From assembly GCF_013033355.1 (NCBI RefSeq), contig NZ_WQDY01000014.1:52514-116513 (forward strand): 64,000 bases of DNA, written 5' to 3'. Made by a program: the position numbers and the translations under genes. The notes below the pieces were generated by a model. That model was not told where the DNA came from. It searched no databases and saw nothing but the letters and a program-made list of their open reading frames with translations. Shown here piece after piece: positions 27,894-37,205 of this stretch (position 1 is the stretch's first letter; every line of letters starts with the position of its first letter). This stretch comes from Ruegeria lacuscaerulensis (GTDB taxonomy: Bacteria; Pseudomonadota; Alphaproteobacteria; Rhodobacterales; Rhodobacteraceae).

Positions 27894-30077
27894 CTATTGC
27901 GCGAGGGTGGTCAGGATACGGCTGTCCAGCGACAAAATCTGCGTTTCCACATTGCGATCCTGTTCGCGCAGCGCCTCGGCATATCCGGCGGCGGATTCCG
28001 TGGTGGGGCGCAGTGTGTCGAACAGTTGATTGTCGGTATGCAGAACGATTACCTTGCTTTTGCCCAAGGTGCTGTCATCAACCTGAAAGGCAATGCCGCC
28101 GTTTTCCTGACTTTCGGGGATGGAATACGCCACGCGAACCGACAATGGCCCACTTTCTCCATCCCGCAGCGCGGCAATCCCGTTTTCTTGCCGTGTCACG
28201 TTTGGCAGTAAGTGGAACACGTTACCAGACACATCGAGAACCGAGACAGACAGGAACCCGTCTTGCACATCCTGCGGTAAGTCCACGTCAATCACCGGGT
28301 TCTGTCCTACGACAAAATCTCCGGTTGGGTTCGGGGCGTCGTTTTGTTCACCGTTGAAAAACGCGATAGAGATGTCGCTGGCCGGAGCACTGGGTAGGTA
28401 GTTCTCGATCAGGCATAAGGTCGGGTTCAACACGTTCACACCGTCCAGATCAATCGGCCGCTCACCGACCAGAGCGGTCAAAGCGGTATTCAGCCCGACC
28501 AAACTGTCCTGAGACGCCAGAGTGCCACTGACCCGAACAGGTGTCTCAGGGCCGTACCCGGCGGTGGGGACGTTTTCCAGTTTCAGTGCGCCGCAATCGG
28601 CCAGACCGGCAAGGATCGGGCGGATATCGGCAGCGGGCAGGAACATTGGCTCAAGCTCTAGTTCGACTGAGCCCTGCAACCCGGCGGGCAGTCCTGCTGA
28701 ATAAAGCTGTTCCAGCTTGTCATGCAGCGCCTGATCCGTGGTTTGTCCGGTCAATTGAGCATCGTTTCCGTTCACGACCAGCCGCCATTCATCCAGCTCC
28801 ATCACTGTTTCGATGACGTCACTGACCGCAGCGCCCCAGCTTTCCGAGATTTCCCCAGACGCCAACGTCAGATCAACCGTCCCACCCTGATCGGTGATCT
28901 CGCGTGTCATCGTGTCCCGTGTGTCTTCCGAAGGAACAAAACCGACGGCGCGTGGCGGCAGGCCCTCGCGTTTGTCCGCTACAAGTGTGTAGGGCGCGGC
29001 CACGGGATATTGGGGCCCAGTAAAGCTGTCGAATGCGCCGCTGAAATAGGCACCTGCGCCACCGCCGACAATGACCAGCGCGCCAAGGGCGGCAACCAGC
29101 CCGGTGCGCGATTTCTCGGGCGTTTCGACCGGAGGTGCGGCGGGTGCTGCGACGGCCGGGGCAGGCTGCGCAGGGGCCGCAGGTTTGCTTTTGGGTACGA
29201 TTACGGTTGCGTCGTCATCGGTTTCGGCAGGGTGGGATTCCGCCTGTCCCGACCGGGCCGAGGACAAAGCCCTCAATACATCGCTGGTCGACTGATACCG
29301 GTCATCGGGGTCCGGCGCGGTCATCTTGTCCAGCACGGTTTTCAGCGGCTCGGGCACATCTGCAGTGTCCAGCGGTTGTTTTTTACTTTCCACAACCTCC
29401 AGCAGGTTACGCCCGGAATTGGCCTTTTCGCCCCGGAAGTTCGCCAGCAGCAGCGCGCCCAGCGAATAGATGTCGGTACGTTGGTCGGTCTTTCCCGACA
29501 GCTGCTCGGGTGCGGCATAGGCGTATTTGCCCGCGAACTCTCCGCCCACGATGGTTTCTGCGCCGGGGTTGGTATCCTTGGCGATGCCAAAGTCGATGAT
29601 TACCGCCTGCGCGGGATCACCGTCACGCAGGATGATGTTGTCGGGGCTCAGGTCACGGTGGACGATGTTGCGCGCATGCGCGGCCTCGAGCCCCTCGCAG
29701 ACGCGCTTGCAGATGGTCAGAATATCGTCTGCCGACATTGGACCATCAGCCAGTTTCCGGTCCAACCCCGGCCCGTCCACATAATCCATCACCAGATAGA
29801 CATGTCCGTCGGCAGTACGGTTGTTTTCGGAATAGCGCACCACCGCGTCATGGCGGATGTCGCGGATCTCTTCCTCACGGGTTAACAGAACGAGGTAATC
29901 GTCGTTGCTGGAAAATTCGGCCTTCAGAACCTTAAGCGCGGCCAGACGCCCCGATATCTCGGAGCGCGCGCGATAAACGTCAGAGGTACCACCCCGCCCA
30001 AGGATTGCCTCGATCCGATATGTATTGTTCACCAGATCGCCCGGCTGAAACAGGTCGCCTGCGCGGGATTCAGTCAT
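27894..30077 (-). CDS. ppkA: Membrane-spanning Ser/Thr protein kinase PpkA of the T6SS
   Basis: PpkA phosphorylates the T6SS FHA protein to trigger assembly. The 727-residue protein has a complete Hanks-type kinase domain (about 20-280): glycine loop GRGGTSDVYRA, catalytic K49, HRD at 140-142 and DFG at 162-164. A Pro/Ala linker and one transmembrane helix near 330 (VAALGALVIVGGGAGAYF) follow. The periplasmic part of nearly 400 residues contains a repeated BON-like alpha/beta pattern (WRLVVNGNDAQLTGQT and VRVSGTLASQDSL) and a C-terminal beta domain resembling DUF4384. That part may sense envelope state. It shares an operon with the ompA-like gene upstream and is convergent with pppA. Confidence 0.92.
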   Translation of the reverse strand: MTESRAGDLFQPGDLVNNTYRIEAILGRGGTSDVYRARSEISGRLAALKVLKAEFSSNDDYLVLLTREEEIRDIRHDAVVRYSENNRTADGHVYLVMDYVDGPGLDRKLADGPMSADDILTICKRVCEGLEAAHARNIVHRDLSPDNIILRDGDPAQAVIIDFGIAKDTNPGAETIVGGEFAGKYAYAAPEQLSGKTDQRTDIYSLGALLLANFRGEKANSGRNLLEVVESKKQPLDTADVPEPLKTVLDKMTAPDPDDRYQSTSDVLRALSSARSGQAESHPAETDDDATVIVPKSKPAAPAQPAPAVAAPAAPPVETPEKSRTGLVAALGALVIVGGGAGAYFSGAFDSFTGPQYPVAAPYTLVADKREGLPPRAVGFVPSEDTRDTMTREITDQGGTVDLTLASGEISESWGAAVSDVIETVMELDEWRLVVNGNDAQLTGQTTDQALHDKLEQLYSAGLPAGLQGSVELELEPMFLPAADIRPILAGLADCGALKLENVPTAGYGPETPVRVSGTLASQDSLVGLNTALTALVGERPIDLDGVNVLNPTLCLIENYLPSAPASDISIAFFNGEQNDAPNPTGDFVVGQNPVIDVDLPQDVQDGFLSVSVLDVSGNVFHLLPNVTRQENGIAALRDGESGPLSVRVAYSIPESQENGGIAFQVDDSTLGKSKVIVLHTDNQLFDTLRPTTESAAGYAEALREQDRNVETQILSLDSRILTTLAQ

Positions 30078-30113
30078 GCTGCCCTCGAAATTGTGTTTTA
30101 TGAGGAGACTAAA

Positions 30114-30689
30114 TCAGCCGAGCGCCTGAAATTCAACGCGGCGGTTTTCGTCGGCGCGCGGATCGTCCTTGTTCAGAGGTTCGGCTTCACCTACGCCCAG
30201 TACTTCCAGTCGCCCTTCGGCGATACCGCAATCGCTGACCAGAAAGCGTTTGACTTCTTTCGCGCGCAGCAGAGACAGATTTTGGTTGTAGTCCGCAGAT
30301 CCTGCGCTGTCAGTGTGGCCGATGATCTGAAAGACGTTGACGTTGACGTTTTTCATCGCTTGGCACAAGGAGGACAGCTTGGGTTTTTGATCATCGCGCA
30401 AGGCGGCCGAGGCGAAGTCGAACCGAACCTGAATATTAACCTGATCTTCCGAGGCCACCGGTTGATATTCGGCCGGGGCGGCAGCAACTGTGGTTTCCAC
30501 AGCTTCGTCGGTTGCTTCAGTCGCGGATGTTGAAGGTACGATCACCAAGCCGCGCGTTTTTTGCTTGTTGAATGCATCGGTGATTTCGTCGGCTGTTAGT
30601 TCATTGGATTGGGCCAAAGCGAATTGTGTCGTGCAAACGAGGGCCACGGCCGAAGCCCCAAAAAATTTAAGTCGAGAAAAAGTAATCAT
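30114..30689 (-). CDS. Exported OmpA-like peptidoglycan-binding protein
   Basis: A 191-residue periplasmic protein with a signal peptide (about 1-26, ending FALAQS) and an OmpA-like domain from about residue 85 (IQVRFDFASAALRDDQKPKL) through IIGHTDSAGSADYNQNLSLLRAKEV to the ENRRVEF end. There is no lipobox. It would bind peptidoglycan through diaminopimelate. It lies 36 bases upstream of ppkA on the same strand, so it may serve as a peptidoglycan anchor or signal partner for the periplasmic part of PpkA. It is less likely to replace TssJ, which is a lipoprotein. Confidence 0.88.
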   Translation of the reverse strand: MITFSRLKFFGASAVALVCTTQFALAQSNELTADEITDAFNKQKTRGLVIVPSTSATEATDEAVETTVAAAPAEYQPVASEDQVNIQVRFDFASAALRDDQKPKLSSLCQAMKNVNVNVFQIIGHTDSAGSADYNQNLSLLRAKEVKRFLVSDCGIAEGRLEVLGVGEAEPLNKDDPRADENRRVEFQALG

Positions 30690-30855
30690 TACCGGAGTCC
30701 TTCCCTGTTTGGGACAAAGAGTACCCGTGCCTCAGGTGTGCGACAATGAAGAAAGTCACATTTGTGATTAAGAAATAAAGCCGAGCACGTGACATCTTGC
30801 GCGACGACTTTTAGATTTGGGCGCAATTGAATTGAGATACAGGTAAACACATCAG
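30690..30855. promoter_or_regulatory. Divergent intergenic region with two small inverted repeats
   Basis: This gap lies between the ompA/ppkA operon (minus) and the M15 peptidase (plus). It holds the inverted repeat TCACA-TT-TGTGA (30756-30767) and TTGCGC/GCGCAA with an 18-base spacer (30797-30826). Either could be an operator. No factor can be named from the sequence alone. Confidence 0.4.
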
Positions 30856-31695
30856 ATGCGCATAGTTCCGGCAGTAATTCTTGGGGTTTCGATTATGTTG
30901 GCCCCTGTTATCTGGTATGTTTTTCCACTGATCGTTCCTATGGAAAGTGATTTTGAGGGGCCGGCAATCGATTCAGGCGCGCGGATCGAAATCGAAATGC
31001 TGAGCCAGCAGGTTGAAGATATGCGCAAAGAGATTGAGAGGCTGTCGCTCGAGATATCGCGATCCCAAAGCGACGGTTCGGCCGTGTTGCAAGGCGCAGA
31101 CGGGGCGGACGACTATGGATATGACAGCACCAGCCCAAACGAGATCATTGATGCTTACGCTCAGGTTGTCCTTATCGCCAACCGCAACGACGTTAATCAA
31201 GAACTCAAACTGGCGAGTTCGTCGTTTCTGAAAGAGAAATTCGGGCTGCCGCGCGAAGACTTAACAGACAATTGTCAGTCCATGACCAACCCGCGGTTAG
31301 AAGAAAACCTTGTATTAGAAGAAGTCGGCCCGGTACGGGTACGCATGTTGAAACCGGCAATAGACTCTCTGCGCGTTGTTTTCGAAAACATCCGTCGCAC
31401 GGACCCCGACCTCTTTGCACGCATCAATACAGCCGGGTCCTTGTGTGTCCGGCGGATTCGTGGCGCGACCTCATCCGCATCGGCCCATGCCTATGGCCTG
31501 GCTGTTGACTTGAATATCGACGGAGTGTTGGACACGCTAGGCGATGGTAAAACCCAGCTGGGCCTGACTATTCTGGCCGACTTCTTCCGGCAGGAGGGCT
31601 GGGTATGGGGTGCGGCCTGGGGTCGAGAAGACTCGATGCATTTCGAGGTTAGCCGCAACAAGATCGAAGAATGGTTGGAGCAGGGACTTTTGTAA
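30856..31695 (+). CDS. Membrane-anchored M15-family (VanY-like) D-Ala-D-Ala carboxypeptidase
   Basis: Residues 1-28 form a signal anchor. A coiled coil follows (about 45-75, EMLSQQVEDMRKEIERLSLEI), then a C-terminal M15 metallopeptidase domain. The zinc motif SAHAYGLAVD places H211 and D218, and MHFE gives the third ligand H262, so the site appears complete. The family cuts D-Ala-containing cross-link peptides in peptidoglycan. Its position beside the T6SS operon suggests a housekeeping lytic enzyme that opens the wall for the apparatus, or for the secretion pair downstream; this is inference. The coiled coil may dimerise it or tether it to another envelope protein. Confidence 0.87.
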   Translation: MRIVPAVILGVSIMLAPVIWYVFPLIVPMESDFEGPAIDSGARIEIEMLSQQVEDMRKEIERLSLEISRSQSDGSAVLQGADGADDYGYDSTSPNEIIDAYAQVVLIANRNDVNQELKLASSSFLKEKFGLPREDLTDNCQSMTNPRLEENLVLEEVGPVRVRMLKPAIDSLRVVFENIRRTDPDLFARINTAGSLCVRRIRGATSSASAHAYGLAVDLNIDGVLDTLGDGKTQLGLTILADFFRQEGWVWGAAWGREDSMHFEVSRNKIEEWLEQGLL

Positions 31696-31869
31696 AATCG
31701 TCGAATGATACGACGCTCTGTGAACTAGGACACGGACAGTCTCGGAACCAATCGTGATATGGATAACCTCAATCCAGACGGGTATCCTGTATTGGGAAAT
31801 ACAATCTTGCTTTGGCCTGCGGGCTGGGCTTTGCTAGGTTCTGTTTTAAGGTTTCACTAAGGGTTACGA

Positions 31870-33609
31870 ATGCCAAAGACTCTACCTCAGGCGATCATGC
31901 GGATTCCGCGTCTCAGCATGATATTTGCTCTTGCAACCGGTGGCAGTCTTGTCCTTTCGGACGCGGTGCTAGCCCAAAGCGCGTCGAATTTGGCACCGTC
32001 AACATTTCAGCCGCAAAATCAACGCAATACGGGCCCTGTTACTGTCGCCAGAGACCCTGGCGCGCCGGTTCCCGAAGGTGCGGACAGATTGTTTGTGACA
32101 GTCGGGCGCGTGGACATCGAAGGCGCTCTGCCGCAAATGGAGGCTGCCAACGCTGCCTTTATTGAACGACTGACGGGAAAGCGTGTTGCTGCCTCTGAAA
32201 TTTTTGCGGCCACAAATCGCCTTGAAAGCGCGTATAGCAATGCCGGTTTTGTTCTGAGTCGGGTCGTTCTGCCGCAGCAAACTTTGCGAGATGGTGGAAC
32301 GTTACGGATCGTTGTAGTCGACGGGTTCGTCGAGCGTATTGACGCAACAAAAGTTCCGGAAGAGGTCCGGGACCGCGTGGTCAAGATTACCCAGCCGTTA
32401 ATCGGCAAGCGTGGCATCAAACTGCAGCAGATCGAGCGCGCCTTGCTGCTTGCAGGTGATACGTTCGGAGTTCGCTTGGCGTCGACCTTGTCGGCAGGTG
32501 ACAGTAATGGCGGCACCGTTCTGACTTTGGACGGAGAGTTCAAGGAATTTACCGGCTCATATGGGTTCGACAATACACTGTCAGACGATCTTGGTCCGTT
32601 GAATCTGAGCCTTGGACTTGAGTTTAATGGCCTGCTGGATCTGGGTGAGACATTCTATTTTAACCTAGGTGGGTCTCCGACGCGGTTTTTCTCGGGTGAC
32701 CCTGAGTATCGGATTTTGGCTGCAGGTGCGGTATTCCCGATCGGGTATGATGGCTTTACGATTAACGCCGAGGTGACCTCTAGCGAAGCGCGCCCCGACA
32801 CGGATTTTTTACCTAACGAAAGCGAGTTCGAACGGTTTTCGCTGCGGCTCTATTATCCGTGGATTAGATCCAGGAAAGTTAATCTTTCGTCGCAACTGAT
32901 CCTGGATCGTATCAGCGATACGCAGAACCTGTTGGTCGGCCCCTTTGAGATTCCGGTCTTTGACGACGATATCAGCGTGCTGCGCGCTACTTTGGATGGC
33001 ACACGCGCCTATGATAATGGTGGCTTCCTGCGCGGGAGTGTAGTGCTTTCAAGGGGTTTGGATATCCTTGGCGCACGGACCTCGGTCGGCCCCGGAGAAA
33101 CTCCATTCTCGCGCCAGGATGCTGAACCGGAATTTACGAAACTCGTTCTGTCTGGCCAGTATCAGCGTCCTTTGAATGCCAACTGGTCTTTGGCTTTGAA
33201 CGGCCGAATTCAAACCAGCTTCGGGGACGCTCTGGTGACGTCCGAGCAATTCAGTATCGCAAGCACCAGCGAATTGTCGACCTTTGATGCGGGTTCGTTG
33301 CGTGGCGATGACGGATGGGTCGTGCGGTCCGAAGTGGGTCGATCGCAGCGGGTCGAAGTGGCTGGGTTGCCGCTGATCCTGAAGCCTTATGTATTTGGTG
33401 CTTACGGCGAATTGGGAATAGAACAACCTACGGTTTTTGAGCAAAGCACGACCACGGCCTACGCCTATGGGATCGGTGCTGATTTGATTGCAATTGAAGA
33501 CTCGACCTACAAGTCGGGATCGTTACGAGTTGAATATGGGAGGGGTGAACGCGATGACCTGGGGGCAGACGAAAACCGCTTCACTATTGTTGCAAGCCGC
33601 AGATTTTAG
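31870..33609 (+). CDS. Two-partner secretion outer-membrane transporter TpsB (ShlB/FhaC/HecB family)
   Basis: TpsB proteins are 16-stranded barrels that export one TpsA exoprotein. The 579-residue sequence has a signal peptide (about 1-37, ending VLAQS), a first POTRA domain (VGRVDIEGALPQM onward, about 80-155), a second POTRA (about 155-220, with VDGFVERIDATKVPEEV), and a C-terminal barrel whose last residues FTIVASRRF end in the aromatic typical of outer-membrane insertion. The downstream TpsA overlaps its last 56 bases, so exporter and substrate are translated together. Confidence 0.93.
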   Translation: MPKTLPQAIMRIPRLSMIFALATGGSLVLSDAVLAQSASNLAPSTFQPQNQRNTGPVTVARDPGAPVPEGADRLFVTVGRVDIEGALPQMEAANAAFIERLTGKRVAASEIFAATNRLESAYSNAGFVLSRVVLPQQTLRDGGTLRIVVVDGFVERIDATKVPEEVRDRVVKITQPLIGKRGIKLQQIERALLLAGDTFGVRLASTLSAGDSNGGTVLTLDGEFKEFTGSYGFDNTLSDDLGPLNLSLGLEFNGLLDLGETFYFNLGGSPTRFFSGDPEYRILAAGAVFPIGYDGFTINAEVTSSEARPDTDFLPNESEFERFSLRLYYPWIRSRKVNLSSQLILDRISDTQNLLVGPFEIPVFDDDISVLRATLDGTRAYDNGGFLRGSVVLSRGLDILGARTSVGPGETPFSRQDAEPEFTKLVLSGQYQRPLNANWSLALNGRIQTSFGDALVTSEQFSIASTSELSTFDAGSLRGDDGWVVRSEVGRSQRVEVAGLPLILKPYVFGAYGELGIEQPTVFEQSTTTAYAYGIGADLIAIEDSTYKSGSLRVEYGRGERDDLGADENRFTIVASRRF

Positions 33610-36600
33610 AGCTCGCGCCACAGTGATCCGCGGCGCAATTTTGACAGCCACGGCAACGCTATGGGGCACGACAGCTCTGGCACAAACGCTGCCCAATGGC
33701 GGAACCGTGGCGGCGGGAACTGTTATGATTGCGCAACCCAGCGGCAACCAGCTGGACATTACGCAGGGGTCGGGCGCGGCCGTAGTGAATTGGAACGGGT
33801 TTTCGATCGGGTCTGGCTCGACAGTTAATTTCTTCCAGCCCGGGCAAGAAAGCGTGATTTTGAACCGGGTGACAGGGGATACTACCAGCGCAATTCTCGG
33901 CCAGTTGAATGCCAATGGTCAGGTGTTTCTGGTTAACCCTAACGGTATCTTTATTGGCCCCAACGGTGCAGTCAATGCGGGTGGCTTTGTGGCCTCGACC
34001 CTTGATGTAACGGATGAAGATTTCCTTAACGGGCGCTATCGCTTTGCCGGAAATGGAAGTTCAGCCGCAGTGGAAAACGCGGGAACAATCTCGATTGTTC
34101 CGGGCGGGTATGCAGCGCTAATTGGTGGGCAAGTTTCCAATTCGGGCTTGATCCGTGTGCCTCTTGGCAAGGTGGGGCTTGGTGCGGGTGAACAAGTAAC
34201 ACTGGATATTTCTGGCGATGGCTTTTTGCAGGTCGCTGTTCCTTCGGATAGCGATGACGCCATGATGGAGGCGTTGATTACCAATTCAGGGCGGATCGAG
34301 GCCAATGGCGGTTCTGTTCACCTTAAAGCGGCCAGTGCTCGGAATGCGGCGCGACAGGTAATCAACATGTCTGGCGTGATCGAGGCTCAATCGGTTGGCG
34401 GAGTATCCGGAGCTGTCGTTTTGGGTGGCAGCGGCGGCGGCGTTCGGGTCGGTGGCACGATCGATACGTCGGCTCAGGAAACACTTGTCGAAACGTCGCT
34501 TCGGCCAAAGGTACGTACTCAGAACGGTGGATCTATAACCATAACTGGTGAGGCGATCACGCTGGCAGGGGCTACGCTGACATCCGACGGGACGGGTGGT
34601 GGAGATGGTGGAACCATTCTAGTCGGTGGCGATTTTCAGGGCGGTGGTACGCTTCCGACGGCGCAGACAACCTTCGTAGATGCGAGCACCAGCATCTCAG
34701 CAGACGGCGGAGACGAAGGTAATGGCGGTCGCGTTATTATCTGGTCTGATGACCTGACCGAGTTCCACGGCCAGATATCGGCCCGTGGTGGGGATACCGC
34801 GGGCGATGGCGGCTTTGTCGAGGTCTCGGGGCAGATCGATCTGGTGTATCGCGGTTTTACCGACCTGCGCGCTCCGAATGGGGAAACCGGAGATCTGTTG
34901 ATCGATCCGGTGAACATAACGATTCCAGGCACGTTTACCGAAGCGGGTCTGGAAGCCCAGCTTGAATCTGCGGATGTGTTTCTGACTACGTCTGTGACCG
35001 GCACAGATGACGGCAATATCACAATCAACGCTGATATCGATTGGATGGCGGCAAATACGTTGTTCCTGATCGCGGATAATATGATCACGATCAACGGTGC
35101 GATCAACGCGGTCAACGGTGGGTTGTTGCTGAATGCAATGGGGGCGGTCGACGGAGTAGGCCGGATCACCACCGGCCCCGGCGGTAGCATTAGCGTGGCC
35201 ACGTTCAACTTGATTGCAGGGTTCTGGGATCAGGTTTCGGCCACGCTGCCCAGCTTTTTCGCGGGCGATTTCATCGTCTCGCCAAACGCCACATTCCTGC
35301 GCGCCACGGGCGGCAACGGGTCGGGCGCGAACCCGTTCCAGTTAACCGATATATATGGTTTGCAGGGTCTCAACGGCTCTAGCCAATCCTTTGCGCTGGT
35401 CAACGACATCGATGCCTCGCCCACGTCCAACTGGTCATTTGGTTTTGTCCCTGCAGATTTTTCAGGCACGCTTGAAGGTAACAGGTTTTCGATCAACAAC
35501 CTGTTCATAGACAACGACTTCACCTTCGGCGGCCTTTTCGGCACTCTGGACGGTACCGTGCGTAACCTGAGTATCAGGAATGCGGATATTACCGCTCAGG
35601 GTGGCGGCATACTTGCCGGTGAAAACCTTGGTACAATCTCGGGCGTTAGTGTGTCGGGCAGCTTCACCGGCAGTGACGACGTGACCGGCGGGCTGGTTGG
35701 CATTAACGATGGCGGTACAATCAGTGACAGTTTTTCGACTGCCAGTGTGACGGTTGATCCGATCGAGGCTGATTTCGTTTTGGTCGGTGGCTTGGTTGGA
35801 GAGAATTCTGGGGTCATTCAGCGTTCGTTCAGTAGTGGTTCGGTGACCGGACTTGGCTTTGGCGAGTTTATCATGGGCGGATTGGTCGGCGAGAACTTCG
35901 GTTCGATCGTTGACTCGTATTCCAACTCGGACGTCCGGGGTGTAAGCCAATTTTCCAGCCCGATGGATACCGTAGCCGTCGGTGGTCTGGTCGGAATAAA
36001 CAACGGTGGTTCGGTCACACGCAGCTATTCGAACGGCAGCGTGGATTTCTCCGGCAGCGACACTCCGATGTTGGGCGGATTGATTGGCAGTAATTCCGGG
36101 ACCGTTACCGAATCTTTCTGGGACACGCAGAGTTCCGGGCAGAATACCAGCGCCGGTGGCACGGGACTGTCCACGTTCCAACTGAACGACACAGTGACGT
36201 TCTTCAACCTTGCTTCGGCACAAGGCTGGGACTTTGAAAACACCTGGGCTCCGGGATCGGGTGAGACAGGCCCGGCAAATTACACGACCTCGCCGGTTGT
36301 GTTTGCTATTCCCGACGATATCGCGGTTGTTGAGGGCGAACAGCCGCCCAATGCGACGACGGGCACGATTTTTGGTGGGCCTTCCGTTTACCTGTTTGGT
36401 CCCCCATCTGATTCTTTGGATACGTCCACAGTATTTGAGGGGTTGAACTTCATCGAAAACGACGATGGCACCACGACATTTACGCTGTCGACCTCGTTTT
36501 TGCTCAGCTCAGCCGAAATAGGATATCAAGTTGTGTCTTTGCCCGGTTCGGTTGTGACAGTAGTGGAGCCGATACCCGTTCCGCCCACACCCGAGGTAGT

Positions 36601-37186
36601 AGTGGAGCCGATACCCGTTCCGCCCACACCCGAGGTAGAAGTTACTCCGACCGTTGATACCACTATAACCGGAGGCGGCGGAGGTGGTGGCACTGCCGTG
36701 ACAACAGTCGCCGAGGCTGAAGCAACACTTGGGACTGTTGAAAACGTATCCGAGGAATTCGGAGGCGAGATCGCATCCTGTGCCAGCAGTGGTGAGAATG
36801 TCAGTGAATACCTGGCCTGTCTTGCCGAAGCGATGGATGACTATGCGTCCGAACTTGACGGTATCGTGAAGGGTTTGCCACCGGGGCTCGAATCCGTCGG
36901 TGACATCATTCGCGGCGCCAGCGCGGGTATCCGCGAGGCAGGTGACGAAGCCAATCGCCGCCTGTCGCTGGCCACTACCGCAGAAGAGCGCAACGCGATC
37001 CGCCGCGAGGCGGTACAGCAGGCGCGGCGGCAAATCCGTCAGGCCCAGCGTGAGATCCGCAAGGCCATCACGTTGATAAGAGCAACCGATCCCGAGCTTG
37101 CCATCGTTCAGAACCAACAGGTAGAAACGATTGTGGCAGCGGTCGGTCAGGCGGATATCGGACTGACCCGCGCCATCGGCCTTTGA
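33554..37186 (+). CDS. Two-partner secretion exoprotein TpsA (filamentous haemagglutinin-type, GLUG repeats)
   Basis: ATG 33554 is used because GGGAGGGG lies just upstream, the signal peptide (RGAILTATATLWGTTALAQ) then falls in the N-terminal 50 residues, and further upstream is TpsB coding sequence. The 1210-residue product has the TPS export domain (about 30-280) with LVNPNGIFIG, then beta-helix sequence. About four to five GLUG-type repeats (GGLVGENSG, GGLVGINNG, GGLIGSNSG) lie near 650-840. A 13-residue tandem repeat VVEPIPVPPTPEV and a glycine run precede a helical basic C-terminus (QARRQIRQAQREIRKA). It is probably a surface adhesin or matrix protein. No toxin domain is evident. Confidence 0.9.
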   Translation: MTWGQTKTASLLLQAADFRARATVIRGAILTATATLWGTTALAQTLPNGGTVAAGTVMIAQPSGNQLDITQGSGAAVVNWNGFSIGSGSTVNFFQPGQESVILNRVTGDTTSAILGQLNANGQVFLVNPNGIFIGPNGAVNAGGFVASTLDVTDEDFLNGRYRFAGNGSSAAVENAGTISIVPGGYAALIGGQVSNSGLIRVPLGKVGLGAGEQVTLDISGDGFLQVAVPSDSDDAMMEALITNSGRIEANGGSVHLKAASARNAARQVINMSGVIEAQSVGGVSGAVVLGGSGGGVRVGGTIDTSAQETLVETSLRPKVRTQNGGSITITGEAITLAGATLTSDGTGGGDGGTILVGGDFQGGGTLPTAQTTFVDASTSISADGGDEGNGGRVIIWSDDLTEFHGQISARGGDTAGDGGFVEVSGQIDLVYRGFTDLRAPNGETGDLLIDPVNITIPGTFTEAGLEAQLESADVFLTTSVTGTDDGNITINADIDWMAANTLFLIADNMITINGAINAVNGGLLLNAMGAVDGVGRITTGPGGSISVATFNLIAGFWDQVSATLPSFFAGDFIVSPNATFLRATGGNGSGANPFQLTDIYGLQGLNGSSQSFALVNDIDASPTSNWSFGFVPADFSGTLEGNRFSINNLFIDNDFTFGGLFGTLDGTVRNLSIRNADITAQGGGILAGENLGTISGVSVSGSFTGSDDVTGGLVGINDGGTISDSFSTASVTVDPIEADFVLVGGLVGENSGVIQRSFSSGSVTGLGFGEFIMGGLVGENFGSIVDSYSNSDVRGVSQFSSPMDTVAVGGLVGINNGGSVTRSYSNGSVDFSGSDTPMLGGLIGSNSGTVTESFWDTQSSGQNTSAGGTGLSTFQLNDTVTFFNLASAQGWDFENTWAPGSGETGPANYTTSPVVFAIPDDIAVVEGEQPPNATTGTIFGGPSVYLFGPPSDSLDTSTVFEGLNFIENDDGTTTFTLSTSFLLSSAEIGYQVVSLPGSVVTVVEPIPVPPTPEVVVEPIPVPPTPEVEVTPTVDTTITGGGGGGGTAVTTVAEAEATLGTVENVSEEFGGEIASCASSGENVSEYLACLAEAMDDYASELDGIVKGLPPGLESVGDIIRGASAGIREAGDEANRRLSLATTAEERNAIRREAVQQARRQIRQAQREIRKAITLIRATDPELAIVQNQQVETIVAAVGQADIGLTRAIGL
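36561..36638 (+). repeat. 39-bp tandem repeat in tpsA
   Basis: The unit starting TAGTGGAGCCGATACCCG occurs at 36561 and again at 36600, apparently identical. It encodes VVEPIPVPPTPEV twice, a proline-rich spacer between the GLUG beta-helix and the C-terminal helical tail. It is prone to slippage. Confidence 0.9.
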
Positions 37187-37205
37187 CACGTCGGAGAGTA
37201 GACCA

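Noticed and set aside
28722..29885. 387-codon plus-strand frame opposite ppkA
   Set aside because: The minus-strand kinase has all catalytic motifs; this is its shadow.
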